Notes: generated by a model not told the origin, from the sequence alone. A DNA stretch of 64,000 nucleotides from Paracoccaceae bacterium (GCA_030148225.1 JASBTX010000010.1:124001-188000), one strand, 5' to 3'; positions 35,942 through 45,809 are shown, counted from the first letter of the stretch. A program made the numbers and translations.

Positions 35942-37249
35942 ATGAACGCGCCTGACATCCTGTCCCGGTTGCGCCATGGCACGGCGCTGAACGCGGCGGA
36001 AATCCGGTGGTTTGCCGACGCGCTGGCCAGCGGAGAGGTCACCGATGCTCAGGCCGGAGCGTTTGCCATGGGCGTCTGTCTGTCGGGGCTGGGGCCGGGT
36101 GGTGCGGCGCGTCTGACAGAGGCGATGCGCGACAGCGGCCATGTGCATCGCTGGGATTTACCCGGCCCTGTTCTGGACAAGCATTCGACAGGTGGTGTTG
36201 GCGACCCGGTATCGCTTGTCCTTGCCCCGGCGCTGGCCGTGGCCGGGGCCTATGTGCCGATGGTTTCGGGCCGTGGCCTCGGGCACACCGGCGGCACGCT
36301 GGACAAGCTGGAGGCCATTCCCGGTTTCCGAACGGAGCTGGACCGTGCTGCGCTGGCCCAACAGGTTGCGGCGCTGGGCTGTGTCATCGCGGGCGCGACG
36401 GCGGAACTGGCCCCGGCGGACCGGCGGCTTTATGCCATTCGTGACGTCACTGGCACGGTCGACTGTATCACGCTGATCACCGCCTCGATCCTGTCCAAGA
36501 AGCTCGCGGCGGGGCTGGAGGGGCTTGTGCTGGATGTCAAATGCGGATCGGGGGCGTTCATGACGACGCAAGAGGACGCGCTGGCGCTGGCGCAGTCGCT
36601 GACCGACACCGCCAATGACGCGGGATGCCCCTGCCGGACGCTGATCACGGATATGTCCGCGCCACTGGCCTCGGCGGCGGGCAATGCGCTTGAGGTGATG
36701 GCGGCGATGCGCTGCCTGACCCAGCCGGATAGAGAGCCCCGCCTGCGCGACGTGACCGTGGCGCTGGGTGGTGAGCTTTTGCATCTGGGGGGGCTTGCCC
36801 CGTCGCCGGTGGCGGGGGCGGAAACGATACGCCATCATCTGGACACAGGCGCAGCGGCAGAGCGTTTTGGCCAGATGGTAGAGGCGCAGGGCGGGCCGCC
36901 GGATTTTCTGGAGAATTGGGCCGACCGCCTGCCCGCGGCGCCAGTGGTGATGGAGGTCGGACCCGATCAGCCGGGCCATGTCGAGAGCGTAGACATGCGC
37001 GAACTGGGCGAGGCGGTGCTCGATCTGGGTGGCGGACGGCGGGTCGAAACCGACAGGGTGCACCCTGCCGTCGGTCTGAGCGCGCTTGCCGGGCCGGGCG
37101 ACGCCGTCGGCGCGGAAAGGCCGCTGGCGCTGATCCATGCCCAAAGCCAGGACGCGGCCCATCAGGTCGCCGCGCGCGTCCGGGCGGCATACCGGCTGTC
37201 GGGCCATGCACCGGCATCCGCGCCGCTGATCATGGACAGGATCGGCTGA
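35942..37249 (+). CDS. deoA: Thymidine phosphorylase
   Basis: 435 aa. The phosphate-binding KHSTGGVGDPVSLVLAPALA and the glycosyltransferase family 3 motif SGRGLGHTGGTLDKLEAIPG are both complete. It splits thymidine or deoxyuridine into base and deoxyribose-1-phosphate. Its TGA is followed at once by the deoB ATG. With cdd before it and upp after, pyrimidine nucleosides can be taken to bases and recycled. Confidence 0.95.
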   Translation: MNAPDILSRLRHGTALNAAEIRWFADALASGEVTDAQAGAFAMGVCLSGLGPGGAARLTEAMRDSGHVHRWDLPGPVLDKHSTGGVGDPVSLVLAPALAVAGAYVPMVSGRGLGHTGGTLDKLEAIPGFRTELDRAALAQQVAALGCVIAGATAELAPADRRLYAIRDVTGTVDCITLITASILSKKLAAGLEGLVLDVKCGSGAFMTTQEDALALAQSLTDTANDAGCPCRTLITDMSAPLASAAGNALEVMAAMRCLTQPDREPRLRDVTVALGGELLHLGGLAPSPVAGAETIRHHLDTGAAAERFGQMVEAQGGPPDFLENWADRLPAAPVVMEVGPDQPGHVESVDMRELGEAVLDLGGGRRVETDRVHPAVGLSALAGPGDAVGAERPLALIHAQSQDAAHQVAARVRAAYRLSGHAPASAPLIMDRIG

Positions 37250-38446
37250 ATGGCACGGGCGTTTCTGATCGTTCTGGATTCGGTGGGATGCGGCCATGCC
37301 GCCGATGCTGCCGATTTCGGCGATGCCGGGGCCAACACGCTGGGCCATATCGCGCGCGAGGCTGCGGCGGGGCGTGCCGATCATGGGCGCAAAGGCCCGC
37401 TGAAGATGCCGCATCTCGATGCGCTGGGTCTGGGGGCGGCCATTGGTCTGAAGGGCGGGCATCCGCCGGGCTTTGTCGCGCGTCCTGCGGGCCTTTGGGG
37501 TGTGGCCGAGGAAATCTCGCGCGGCAAGGACACGCCCTCGGGCCACTGGGAACTGGCGGGTGTGCCGGTGCCATGGGACTGGCATTATTTCCCCGACAGC
37601 AAACCGGCATTTCCCGATCACGTCGTGGCCGAGGTTTGCCGGATTGCAGGGACGGACGGCATCCATGGCAATGCGCATGCCTCGGGCATTCCGGTGATCG
37701 AAGAATTCGGCCCGGCGCATATGCAGGATGGCTGGCCGATTTGCTATACTTCCGCCGACAGCGTCTTTCAGATTGCCGCGCATGAAGAGGTTTTCGGGTT
37801 GGAGCGTTTGCTGGACCTCTGCCGGGGCGTTGCGCCGATGCTGCACGATATGAAGGTGGGGCGGGTGATCGCGCGGCCATTTGTGGGTGATGCCAAGGCC
37901 GGTTTTCAGCGCACGGGCAACCGGCGCGACTTTGCCATTGCGCCACCGGCGCCGACGCTTTGTGACTGGGTGCAGGATGCCGGTGGCAAGGTGCATGGCG
38001 TGGGCAAGATCGGCGACATATTCTCGATGCAGGGGATCAGCACGTTGCGCAAAGGCGGCGGCGATGCGGGCCTTTTCGACCACCTTGTCGATCTGGGGCG
38101 CGAGGCCGAGGAGGGCGATCTGGTATTCGCCAATTTCGTGGAGTTCGACACGCTATACGGTCATCAGCGCGATGTTGCGGGTTATGCGCGGGCGCTGGAA
38201 TGGTTCGACAGCCGGGTGCCCGAATTTCTGGCGACGCTGGGCGCAGGTGATCTGGCGATTTTCACCGCCGATCACGGCAATGACCCCACGTGGCGCGGCA
38301 CCGATCATACCCGCGAAAACGTGCCGGTTGTGGCCTGGGGCGCGGGGGAAAAACCTGTTGGACCTGTCATGTTTTCCGATGTAGCTGCCAGTATCGCCGA
38401 TCATCTGAACATTGCCTCCACACCGCCGGGAAAATCCTTTTTATGA
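37250..38446 (+). CDS. deoB: Phosphopentomutase
   Basis: 398 aa, alkaline phosphatase superfamily. Metal-site motifs are FLIVLDSVGCGHAADAADFG, KDTPSGHWELAGV (active Thr) and FTADHGNDPTWRGTDHTREN. It interconverts deoxyribose-1-phosphate and deoxyribose-5-phosphate (and the ribose forms), feeding nucleoside sugars into central metabolism. It starts right after deoA and overlaps add by four bases (ATGA). deoC is not here. Confidence 0.96.
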   Translation: MARAFLIVLDSVGCGHAADAADFGDAGANTLGHIAREAAAGRADHGRKGPLKMPHLDALGLGAAIGLKGGHPPGFVARPAGLWGVAEEISRGKDTPSGHWELAGVPVPWDWHYFPDSKPAFPDHVVAEVCRIAGTDGIHGNAHASGIPVIEEFGPAHMQDGWPICYTSADSVFQIAAHEEVFGLERLLDLCRGVAPMLHDMKVGRVIARPFVGDAKAGFQRTGNRRDFAIAPPAPTLCDWVQDAGGKVHGVGKIGDIFSMQGISTLRKGGGDAGLFDHLVDLGREAEEGDLVFANFVEFDTLYGHQRDVAGYARALEWFDSRVPEFLATLGAGDLAIFTADHGNDPTWRGTDHTRENVPVVAWGAGEKPVGPVMFSDVAASIADHLNIASTPPGKSFL

Positions 38447-39432
38447 GTTTTGCGTCAATACCGAAAACCGAACTGCACCTGCATCTGGAAGGCGCGGCGC
38501 CCCCGGCATTCATCGCCGGTCTGGCGCGCGAGAAGGGCGTTGATCTGGGCGGGATATTCAACGCCGACGGGTCGTATAAATACCAAGGCTTCGATCATTT
38601 CCTGAAGGTTTACGAGGCCGCCTGCACGGTGCTGACCTCGCCCGAGGATTTCCGCCGTCTGACGCTGGCAGTGCTGGAGGAAAGCGCGGCGAATGGCGTG
38701 ATCTATGGCGAGACCTTCCTGTCGCCCGATTTCTGCGGCAAGGGCGATCTGGGGGCATGGCGGGAATATCTGGCCGCGATCACCGAGGCCGCCAGCGAGG
38801 CCGAGGCGCGCGACGGTGTCACGTTGAAGGGCGTGGTGACCTGCATCCGCCATTTCGGCCCGGAACAGGCCAGGACCGCCGCGCGCTGCGCCGCCGAGAC
38901 CATGGGTGATTTCATCGTGGGCTTTGGCATCGGCGGTGACGAGATGGCCGGAAAGCTGGGTGATTTTGCCTATAGTTTCGACATGGCGCGCGAGGCCGGT
39001 CTGCACCTGACGGCGCATGCGGGCGAATGGGGCGGGCCCGAGTCGGTGCGCGACGCGGTCAATGATCTGGGTGTGGCGCGGGTGGGCCATGGCGTACGCT
39101 CGATCGAGGATCCCGCGTGGGTCGAGGAACTGGCCCGGCGGGGTGTGCATCTGGAGATTTGTCCGGGGTCGAATATCAGCCTGGGCGTCTTTCCCGACTG
39201 GCCATTGCATCCGATCAACACCTTTTACGAACGTGGCGTTTCGCTGAGCATCTCGACCGATGATCCGCCGTTTTTCCACACGACACTTGCCGGTGAGTAT
39301 GAACGCCTGGCCGAGACCTTTGACTGGGACGAGGCGGTGTTCCGCGACATCAACATCATGGCGATGAAGGCCGCGTTTTGCGATGATGCGACGCGCGCGG
39401 CAAAGCTTGAAACCCTGGGGGAGAAAACATGA
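38443..39432 (+). CDS. add: Adenosine deaminase
   Basis: 329 aa TIM-barrel amidohydrolase. The zinc site begins [19 protein letters not shown] (HxH), the third His is in [18 protein letters not shown], and the C-terminal Asp pair is in [12 protein letters not shown]. It deaminates adenosine and deoxyadenosine to inosine forms. ATG at 38443 overlaps the deoB stop and its own stop overlaps the upp start, so translation is coupled on both sides. The upstream in-frame ATG at 38290 lies inside deoB and is rejected. Confidence 0.95.
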   Translation: MSFASIPKTELHLHLEGAAPPAFIAGLAREKGVDLGGIFNADGSYKYQGFDHFLKVYEAACTVLTSPEDFRRLTLAVLEESAANGVIYGETFLSPDFCGKGDLGAWREYLAAITEAASEAEARDGVTLKGVVTCIRHFGPEQARTAARCAAETMGDFIVGFGIGGDEMAGKLGDFAYSFDMAREAGLHLTAHAGEWGGPESVRDAVNDLGVARVGHGVRSIEDPAWVEELARRGVHLEICPGSNISLGVFPDWPLHPINTFYERGVSLSISTDDPPFFHTTLAGEYERLAETFDWDEAVFRDINIMAMKAAFCDDATRAAKLETLGEKT

Positions 39433-40061
39433 GCGAACATCTGACGATTGTCGATCATCCGCTGGTGCAGCACAAACTGACGCTGATGCGCCAGAAAGAC
39501 ACGCCGACCGCGCTGTTTCGCCAGCTGTTGCGCGAGATTTCGCAGTTCCTGGCCTATGAGATCACGCGCGAGTTGCCGATGGATACAAAGACCATCGAAA
39601 CCCCGCTGGAGCCGATGGAGGCGCCGGTTCTTGCAGGCAAGAAACTGGCGCTGATCTCGATCCTGCGTGCGGGCAACGGGTTGCTGGACGGGGTGCTGGA
39701 GCTGATCCCTTCGGCGAGGGTCGGTTTTGTCGGGCTTTATCGCGACGAGGAAACGCTGAAGCCCGTCCAGTATTATTTCAAGGTGCCCGAGGCGATTGAT
39801 GACCGTCTGGTGATCGCGGTTGACCCGATGCTGGCGACCGGAAATTCATCCGTCGCGGCGATTGATCTGCTGAAAGAGGCCGGTGCGAGGAATATCCGAT
39901 TCCTGTGCCTGCTGGCCGCGCCTGAGGGCATAAAACGGATGAAAGAAGCCCATCCTGACGTGCCGATTGTCACAGCATCTGTGGATAAATATCTCAATGA
40001 CCATGGATATATTGTTCCAGGGCTAGGTGATGCGGGTGATCGCATGTTTGGTACTAAATAA
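39429..40061 (+). CDS. upp: Uracil phosphoribosyltransferase
   Basis: 210 aa. The PRPP-binding loop is [20 protein letters not shown], the N-terminal start ([20 protein letters not shown]) is a family hallmark, and the uracil-binding end has [16 protein letters not shown]. It turns uracil and PRPP into UMP. It is the last gene of cdd-deoA-deoB-add-upp and completes pyrimidine salvage from cytidine to UMP. Confidence 0.96.
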   Translation: MSEHLTIVDHPLVQHKLTLMRQKDTPTALFRQLLREISQFLAYEITRELPMDTKTIETPLEPMEAPVLAGKKLALISILRAGNGLLDGVLELIPSARVGFVGLYRDEETLKPVQYYFKVPEAIDDRLVIAVDPMLATGNSSVAAIDLLKEAGARNIRFLCLLAAPEGIKRMKEAHPDVPIVTASVDKYLNDHGYIVPGLGDAGDRMFGTK

Positions 40062-40126
40062 GCTAATTACTGCTTTACACACCGCGCCGGTTCACTCAGA
40101 ATTGCCCCAACATGCGGGGGCAAGAC

Positions 40127-41374
40127 ATGATCGATTTTTGGCGAGCAGTGGCCGTGACTGCGGCAGTGGTGGGAACCGTGGCGGGCGCGAATGCGCAAAG
40201 CATGCGGGACATGCCGACACCGGCGGAGATTCCACCGGCCAGCTATACGGGCAAGCAATATGTCGACAGCCGGGGCTGCATCTTTATCCGCGCGGGCTTT
40301 GGCGGCAACGTACAATGGGTACCGCGCGTCGCGCGTAACCGTACGGTTCTCTGTGGGGCCACGCCAACGCAGGTTGCCGGGGCAGTCCCGCTGAACCCGC
40401 CCACCGGCACGCCAAAGGAAACCACAGCCAAGGTGGCATCGACCCGGGTGGTGACGCCCAAGGTGACCCCGAAAAAGACGCCGGTTGTTCTGGCCAACCG
40501 CATTCCCGCCGCCAAGGAAGAACCGCGCGCATTGCGGATTGATCCGGTGGTGGTGGCCAATCCGGTGATCCGCCAGCCGCGCGTGGTCAATCCGGTGATC
40601 AATCCGGTGCGGGGGGTGGATGTTGCCATGTGCAATACCGGCGGCACCCCGCGCCCGATCGTCAATCAGGGCCGGCCGGTGCGCTGCGGGCCGCAGGCGA
40701 TCCATCCGTCGGACATGGTGCGTGGCATTCGTAACGGTCGGCTGAATGACGGTACCTATCCGGTGGCCGAAGCCGCACCCGTGATCATCCCCGAGGGCTA
40801 TCGCCCTGTCTGGGAGGACGGGCGGCTGAACCCGCATCGCGGTATCGGCACGCTGGATGGTGCCATTCAGACCAGCCTTGTCTGGACAAATACCGTGCCA
40901 CGGCGGCTGGTTGACCGGGCCTCGGGCGAAGATGTGACGCTGAAATATGCCTATCTCAAATACCCGTATGTGAACTATGCCGATCAGGTGGCGGCGCTGA
41001 AGGCCGCAGGGGCCGAGTTTGAGACCGTGGTTGTCGGTGGCGTTCAGCAGACGGCCATCCGGGCCAAGGCACCCAAGAAAGAGACGGTCAAGAAGAAGGC
41101 GAATGTGGTCACATCGACCAAGACACCGCCCGCAAAGTCGGTGGCCAAGGCGAGCTATGTCCAGGCGGGCATGTTCGGCAACAAGGCCTCGGCCGATGCG
41201 GCGATTGCCGCGATCCGCGCCATGGGGTTGCCGGTCAAAGTTGGCGCGACGACCTATAAGGGGCAGCCGGTGCAGATCGTGGTGGCCGGACCCTTTGCTG
41301 GCAAGACGGGGCTGAACGCGATTGTCAGCCAGCTGAAATCAGCCGGGTTCCGGACCGCCAAGATCAGGAAATAG
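40127..41374 (+). CDS. SPOR-domain exported protein
   Basis: 415 aa. A signal peptide (MIDFWRAVAVTAAVVGTVAG ANA) leads to an exported protein with a low-complexity Val/Pro/Lys-rich middle (PKVTPKKTPVVLANRIPAAK; NPVIRQPRVVNPVINPVRG). The C-terminal 70 residues form a SPOR domain (ASYVQAGMFGNKASADAAIA, VAGPFAGKTGLNAIVSQLKS). SPOR domains bind denuded glycan at division sites, so a septal or wall role is likely. GCGGGGGCAAG precedes the ATG at 40127. Its end overlaps the convergent M48-like gene by 11 bases. Confidence 0.85.
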   Translation: MIDFWRAVAVTAAVVGTVAGANAQSMRDMPTPAEIPPASYTGKQYVDSRGCIFIRAGFGGNVQWVPRVARNRTVLCGATPTQVAGAVPLNPPTGTPKETTAKVASTRVVTPKVTPKKTPVVLANRIPAAKEEPRALRIDPVVVANPVIRQPRVVNPVINPVRGVDVAMCNTGGTPRPIVNQGRPVRCGPQAIHPSDMVRGIRNGRLNDGTYPVAEAAPVIIPEGYRPVWEDGRLNPHRGIGTLDGAIQTSLVWTNTVPRRLVDRASGEDVTLKYAYLKYPYVNYADQVAALKAAGAEFETVVVGGVQQTAIRAKAPKKETVKKKANVVTSTKTPPAKSVAKASYVQAGMFGNKASADAAIAAIRAMGLPVKVGATTYKGQPVQIVVAGPFAGKTGLNAIVSQLKSAGFRTAKIRK

Positions 41375-42383
41375 AGCAGATATCCTGCAGCTGGACCCAG
41401 TCGGAATCGGGCATCAGCGGCTGGGCGAGCTGACCTCTGAGCGGATCTCCCTCGATCAGGGGCAGCGTCGCCTCGCCCGATATATCCAGCGCATAGGCAA
41501 AGGGCGTTGAGCGCACCCGCGCCTTGTCAAATGCCGCGATCAGCGTTTCCGAGTTTAGCGGATCGGGAACCTCGGTCAGCAGGATTTCGGCATAGCTGCG
41601 CAGGATCTCAGGGTTCATGTTGCCGGTGGTCAGAAGGCGGAACGTGGCCGTCAGCCCGGCAAAATTCAACAAATCGCGCATCGGGTCATTGGCAGTGCTG
41701 CGCAGCGTTTCGGCGATAACGTATCCGGCCAGAACCTCGGGCCCTTCGTAATCTTCGATCAGGCCACGGCTGGCCAGAACCAGCCCGCCCGGCAGCGACA
41801 TCGAGCGTGGCCTGTTCGAGCGCAGAACACGGATGCCGCCGATATCCCCGGCCACGAGCCGCCTGTGGAGGCGCGCAAGAATGGGATCGGTATCGTTGCC
41901 TTCGCAGATGACGCCCGAAAGGGTTTCGATATCGCCCAGCAGGCGCTGACCGATTTCGCTGCGTTTGACCTGCGGCAGGATGGCAAGCGTGTGACTGACC
42001 ACCTGGGCCGGCATGACAAAGACGCCGAACCATGTCGCGGCGAAAACGATGCTGGAAAACGCCAGTATCCTGAGCCGGCCGGGCCGGGGTCGACGGGATT
42101 TGATCACCCTGAGAACCCGGTCCAGCGCCTCGATCATCTCGGGCTCTGAGATTTCGAGCGTTTCTGCGGCGGACATGTCGGGGGCGTATTCAGCGGGGCC
42201 GGCCCCCTTGGTCAGGCGGACGACCGCAGGCAGTGACCAATGCGAAAGCGGGCCGCCATTGACGTCTGAGATGACCAGCGTGTTGCGGCCAAAGCCCACC
42301 ACCACATCACGGCGCTGGGCCTCGGGCGATTCCCGCCAGACCCCTGTGCTTTCCAGCCGGTCATATTCTCGAAGGGCCGTCAT
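41364..42383 (-). CDS. Membrane protein resembling an M48 peptidase without its zinc site
   Basis: 339 aa. One membrane helix near residues 103-123 (LRILAFSSIVFAATWFGVFV) follows a cytoplasmic N-terminal domain. The region around 185-230 (RSMSLPGGLVLASRGLIEDY, EGPEVLAGYVIAETLRS) matches the M48 layout in which a LPGG strand precedes HExxH, but here HExxH is AETLR: only the Glu remains. It is therefore probably not an M48-type protease; a scaffold or inhibitor role is conceivable. It converges on the SPOR gene. This is my alignment by eye, so moderate confidence. Confidence 0.6.
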   Translation of the reverse strand: MTALREYDRLESTGVWRESPEAQRRDVVVGFGRNTLVISDVNGGPLSHWSLPAVVRLTKGAGPAEYAPDMSAAETLEISEPEMIEALDRVLRVIKSRRPRPGRLRILAFSSIVFAATWFGVFVMPAQVVSHTLAILPQVKRSEIGQRLLGDIETLSGVICEGNDTDPILARLHRRLVAGDIGGIRVLRSNRPRSMSLPGGLVLASRGLIEDYEGPEVLAGYVIAETLRSTANDPMRDLLNFAGLTATFRLLTTGNMNPEILRSYAEILLTEVPDPLNSETLIAAFDKARVRSTPFAYALDISGEATLPLIEGDPLRGQLAQPLMPDSDWVQLQDICSIS

Positions 42384-42470
42384 CGCGGCGTTTTGCCCGG
42401 ATTATTGTTTATTTGCGCGATTATAGCGGCTGGGCCGCGTTGCGGCAATAACCCAAGGGGCCAGGTGGGC

Positions 42471-42491
42471 CGGCCCCGAATGCGGGGGCCG
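42471..42491 (-). terminator. GC-rich hairpin after the acyl-CoA ligase gene
   Basis: CGGCCCC, a 7-base loop and GGGGCCG form a perfect 7-bp stem, 5 bases past the ligase stop at 42496. No T-run follows. Candidate terminator or 3' stabiliser. Confidence 0.4.
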
Positions 42492-42495
42492 ACGC

Positions 42496-44121
42496 TCAGA
42501 GCGCTTTGGCCAGCCCGCGCAGTTCGAATTTCTGGATCTTGCCGGTCGAGGTTTTGGGCAATTCCTGAAAGACAACCTTTTTCGGGGTTTTAAACCCGGC
42601 CAGCCGTTCGCGGACAAAGGCGATCAGTTCCGCTTCGTCGGCACTGGTGCCATCCTTGAGTTCAACAAAGGCGCAAGGCACCTCGCCCCATTTGTCATCG
42701 GGTTTGGCCACAACTGCACAGAGCGAGACGGCAGGATGTGCCATCAGCACGCCCTCAACCTCGACCGAAGAGATATTCTCGCCGCCCGAGATGATGATGT
42801 CTTTGGCGCGGTCGGCGATCTGGACATAGCCATCGGGGTGCTGCACCGCGATATCGCCGGAGTGGAAATAACCACCGGCAAAAGCCTCTGCCGTGGCCTC
42901 GGGGTTCTTCAGATAGCCTTTCATCACGGTGTTGCCGCGCATCACGATCTCACCCTGGGCAACACCGTCCATAGTGATCTGATTGTTGGCGCTGTCGACG
43001 ACCTTCACATCCTCGAGGATGGGAAATCCGATGCCCTGCCGCGCCATGATCGCGGCTTTTTCATCCATGGGCAGGTCATCCCATTCGGGTTTCCACATGC
43101 ATTCGGTGACATGACCGTAGGTTTCAGTCAGCCCATAGGCCTGCATCACGACAAAGCCCATCTTGGACATGCCTTCGAGGATCGCTGGCGCGGGCGGCGC
43201 GCCGGCGGTCAGGACACGCACAGTGTGATCGAACGCACGGCGATCCTCGTCGCGGGCATTGACCAGAAGGTTCAGCACGATGGGCGCGCCGCCAAAGCGG
43301 TTGACGCCCTCGTCGGCGATAGCATCGAAAATCGCTTTTGCGGAAATATCGCGGCAGGCCACCCATGTGCCACCGAAAATCGGCAGCATCCATGTATGGT
43401 TCCAGCCATTGCAGTGAAAAAGCGGCACGATGGCGATATAGCGGATCTCTTCGCCCAGCTGCCACTCCACGGCGGTGCCGATGGTCATCAGATAGGCGCC
43501 GCGATGGTGGCACACCACGCCCTTGGGCCGACCGGTGGTGCCGGAGGTATAATTGAGCGAGATACTTTCCCATTCATCCGTGGGCAGAATCCAGTCGAAA
43601 TCCGGGGAAGCGGCGGCAATAAATGCTTCGTATTCCGTGTGCCGACCGCTGGCGGGATAACCTGAGGCACTGTCTTCAACCTCGATAATCCGGGGGGCCG
43701 GGCCCTCCATCGCGGCAATGGCGGCCTCGGCCACCTCGAGGAACTGGGTGTCAACCATGATCAACTTGGCCTCTCCGTGGTCGAGGATATAGGCGATGGT
43801 CGAGACATCGAGACGGGTGTTGATGGTATTGAGCACCGCGCCGCAGGCGGGCACGCCGAAATGTGCCTCGGCCTGGGCGATGACATTGGGGATGATCGTG
43901 GCGACAACATCGCCCGATCCGATCCCTGCCGAACTGAGCGCCGAGGCCAGCCTGCTTACCCGGTCGTGATACTGGCGATAGGTGTAGCGCCGGTCGCCCT
44001 GCACCAGCGCGTCCCTGTCGGCAAAAAGCCCGGCAGCACGTCTGAGATGCGACAGGGGCGTCAGCGCCACATGGTTTGCCGCTGTCTTGTCCAGCCCGGA
44101 TTCGTCGCGCATCCAACCCAT
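42496..44121 (-). CDS. Acyl-CoA synthetase, AMP-forming (DmdB-like)
   Basis: 541 aa ANL-superfamily ligase. Motifs: P-loop YTSGTTGRPKGVVCHHRG, YGLTETYG, hinge ADRAKDIIISGGENISSVEV and the catalytic Lys in KTSTGKIQKFELRGLAK. It activates a carboxylic acid to its CoA thioester through an acyl-AMP. Its length and N-terminus (GWMRDESGLDKTAANHVALT) resemble Roseobacter ligases related to DmdB, the methylmercaptopropionate-CoA ligase of DMSP demethylation, but medium-chain fatty acids are equally possible. AGGGAGAGAG precedes the ATG. Confidence 0.87.
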   Translation of the reverse strand: MGWMRDESGLDKTAANHVALTPLSHLRRAAGLFADRDALVQGDRRYTYRQYHDRVSRLASALSSAGIGSGDVVATIIPNVIAQAEAHFGVPACGAVLNTINTRLDVSTIAYILDHGEAKLIMVDTQFLEVAEAAIAAMEGPAPRIIEVEDSASGYPASGRHTEYEAFIAAASPDFDWILPTDEWESISLNYTSGTTGRPKGVVCHHRGAYLMTIGTAVEWQLGEEIRYIAIVPLFHCNGWNHTWMLPIFGGTWVACRDISAKAIFDAIADEGVNRFGGAPIVLNLLVNARDEDRRAFDHTVRVLTAGAPPAPAILEGMSKMGFVVMQAYGLTETYGHVTECMWKPEWDDLPMDEKAAIMARQGIGFPILEDVKVVDSANNQITMDGVAQGEIVMRGNTVMKGYLKNPEATAEAFAGGYFHSGDIAVQHPDGYVQIADRAKDIIISGGENISSVEVEGVLMAHPAVSLCAVVAKPDDKWGEVPCAFVELKDGTSADEAELIAFVRERLAGFKTPKKVVFQELPKTSTGKIQKFELRGLAKAL

Positions 44122-44219
44122 CGTCTCTCTCCCTGTTCAGCGGCGCCAGTCTTGTTGACAGAATTCACTATTGTCCAGCGATTCATTGTTTGCAAATAGC
44201 TGATCTGGCGGAGGGTTAT

Positions 44220-45122
44220 CTGATCAAAACGGCAAATCCCATACTGACTGCGGCGGGCTATGTCCTGCTGGCAATGGCCGTGATCGGCTTTAGCGACAAT
44301 TTCGTCGTGGTCATCGCGCGCCATGGCGGGCTGTGGCAGTTTCACGCCATGCGCGCCGCAATGGGGCTGGGTGTGGTGCTGGCGCTGGCGGCGGTCTGGC
44401 GCATGTCTCTGACGCCCCTGAATATGCGCGCGGTGGCGCTGCGCAGCATGCTGGTGGCGGCATCCATGTTCTGCTATTTCGGCGCGCTGGGCTTTCTGCC
44501 GGTCAGCCAGGTGGCGGCGGGTCTTTTCACCTCTCCGATATTCGTCGTGCTGATTTCGGTCATGCTTTTTGGTGTCAGGATCGGGCTGTGGCGCATCAGC
44601 GCGGTCATTCTGGGCTTTGGCGGATCGCTGATCATGCTGGCGCCGTGGCAATCCGGTTTTGAACTGACGGTGCTGCTGCCGGTGCTGGGTGGCGCGTTAT
44701 ATGCCATGGGCGCGGTGACGACGCATCACCTGTGCGCCAACGAAAGGACGATGACGCTGCAGGCGGGTTTTTTCATCGCGCTTCTGATCGGATCGGGCAG
44801 CGTTGCGTTGATCGTGACATTCATCGCGCCCGGCGATGGGTTCCTGAGCCGGCCCTGGGGGCCCGTGAACGCGACCTTCCTGTGGCTGACGGTGTTGCAG
44901 GCGGTCACCGCGCTGACGGGTGTGGGGCTGATCACGCTGGCCTATCAGACAGCGGAATCATCCTATGTTGCCGTGTTTGAATATTCGCTTCTGATTTTTG
45001 CCGGGCTTTTTTCCTATCTGATCTGGCAGGACCCGATCGAGCCGCGCGAGGTGCTGGGCATGGTGCTGATTGTTGTCGCGGGGGCCATACTGGCGCTGCG
45101 ATCGGGCGACGTGACGGTCTGA
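44220..45122 (+). CDS. EamA-family (DMT) transporter, probable CTG start
   Basis: About 300 aa, ten hydrophobic segments in two EamA halves (NPILTAAGYVLLAMAVIGFS, QVAAGLFTSPIFVVLISVML, ESSYVAVFEYSLLIFAGLFS). The first family-like residues have no ATG, GTG or TTG in a good place. A CTG at 44220 preceded by GGAGG is the best start; an ATG at 44076 lies inside the divergent ligase gene and a TTG at 44190 lacks a ribosome site. It is divergent from the ligase across 98 bases. Substrate unknown. Confidence 0.82.
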   Translation: MIKTANPILTAAGYVLLAMAVIGFSDNFVVVIARHGGLWQFHAMRAAMGLGVVLALAAVWRMSLTPLNMRAVALRSMLVAASMFCYFGALGFLPVSQVAAGLFTSPIFVVLISVMLFGVRIGLWRISAVILGFGGSLIMLAPWQSGFELTVLLPVLGGALYAMGAVTTHHLCANERTMTLQAGFFIALLIGSGSVALIVTFIAPGDGFLSRPWGPVNATFLWLTVLQAVTALTGVGLITLAYQTAESSYVAVFEYSLLIFAGLFSYLIWQDPIEPREVLGMVLIVVAGAILALRSGDVTV

Positions 45123-45161
45123 AGGCTGGCGATGGTGCCACCGCGTGGCTAGGGTGCGGGC

Positions 45162-45809
45162 ATGTACGCGTCGCGGGGCCGAAATTTCATCTTTGTGCAT
45201 ATTCCGAAGACCGGAGGCACGTCGCTGGCGCTGGCGCTGGAGCGCCGGGCGATGAAGGATGACATCATGCTGGGCGATACGCCCAAGGCACGGCGGCGGC
45301 GCCATCGTGTCAGGGGGATAAAATCCTCGGGCCGGTTGTGGAAGCATTCCCGGCTGATCGACCTCTATGGCCTGCTCGACGAAGAAGAGATCAACGATTT
45401 CTTTGTCTTTACCATCGTGCGCAACCCATGGGACCGGATGGTCAGCTATTACCACTGGCTGAAGGATCAGGATTTTGAGCACGTCGCGGTGACACAAGCC
45501 AAGGCGCTGAGTTTTCAGGATTTCATTCGCCATCCGGCGGTGTCGATGTCAATGCGTGCCATGCCGTATAGCCACTATGTCACCGACCGCAAGCGGGTGG
45601 AAAGATGCGACATGTTCCTGCGGCTGGAAAGCATCGACAGCGATGTGGAGCGGCTGGAAAAGGTGCTGGGCATTCCCATCGGTCCTGTGCCGCACGAAAA
45701 CCGGTCAGACCGCAGCCTTGACTATCGCGAGGCCTACAGTTTTGACGATCAGCGGTTCGTGGCCGAAATCTGTGCCGAGGATATCCGGCGCTTTGGCTAT
45801 TCTTTCTGA
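45162..45809 (+). CDS. Sulfotransferase-family protein (Sulfotransfer_2-like)
   Basis: 215 aa. The PAPS P-loop is NFIFVHIPKTGGTSLALALE and the 3'-phosphate segment is FVFTIVRNPWDRMVSYYHW. A basic segment KARRRRHRVRG may bind an anionic acceptor. This short type is usual for carbohydrate sulfotransferases acting on polysaccharides or glycolipids; the acceptor is not known. It lies 40 bases after the EamA gene and before a Hint-domain gene. Confidence 0.8.
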   Translation: MYASRGRNFIFVHIPKTGGTSLALALERRAMKDDIMLGDTPKARRRRHRVRGIKSSGRLWKHSRLIDLYGLLDEEEINDFFVFTIVRNPWDRMVSYYHWLKDQDFEHVAVTQAKALSFQDFIRHPAVSMSMRAMPYSHYVTDRKRVERCDMFLRLESIDSDVERLEKVLGIPIGPVPHENRSDRSLDYREAYSFDDQRFVAEICAEDIRRFGYSF

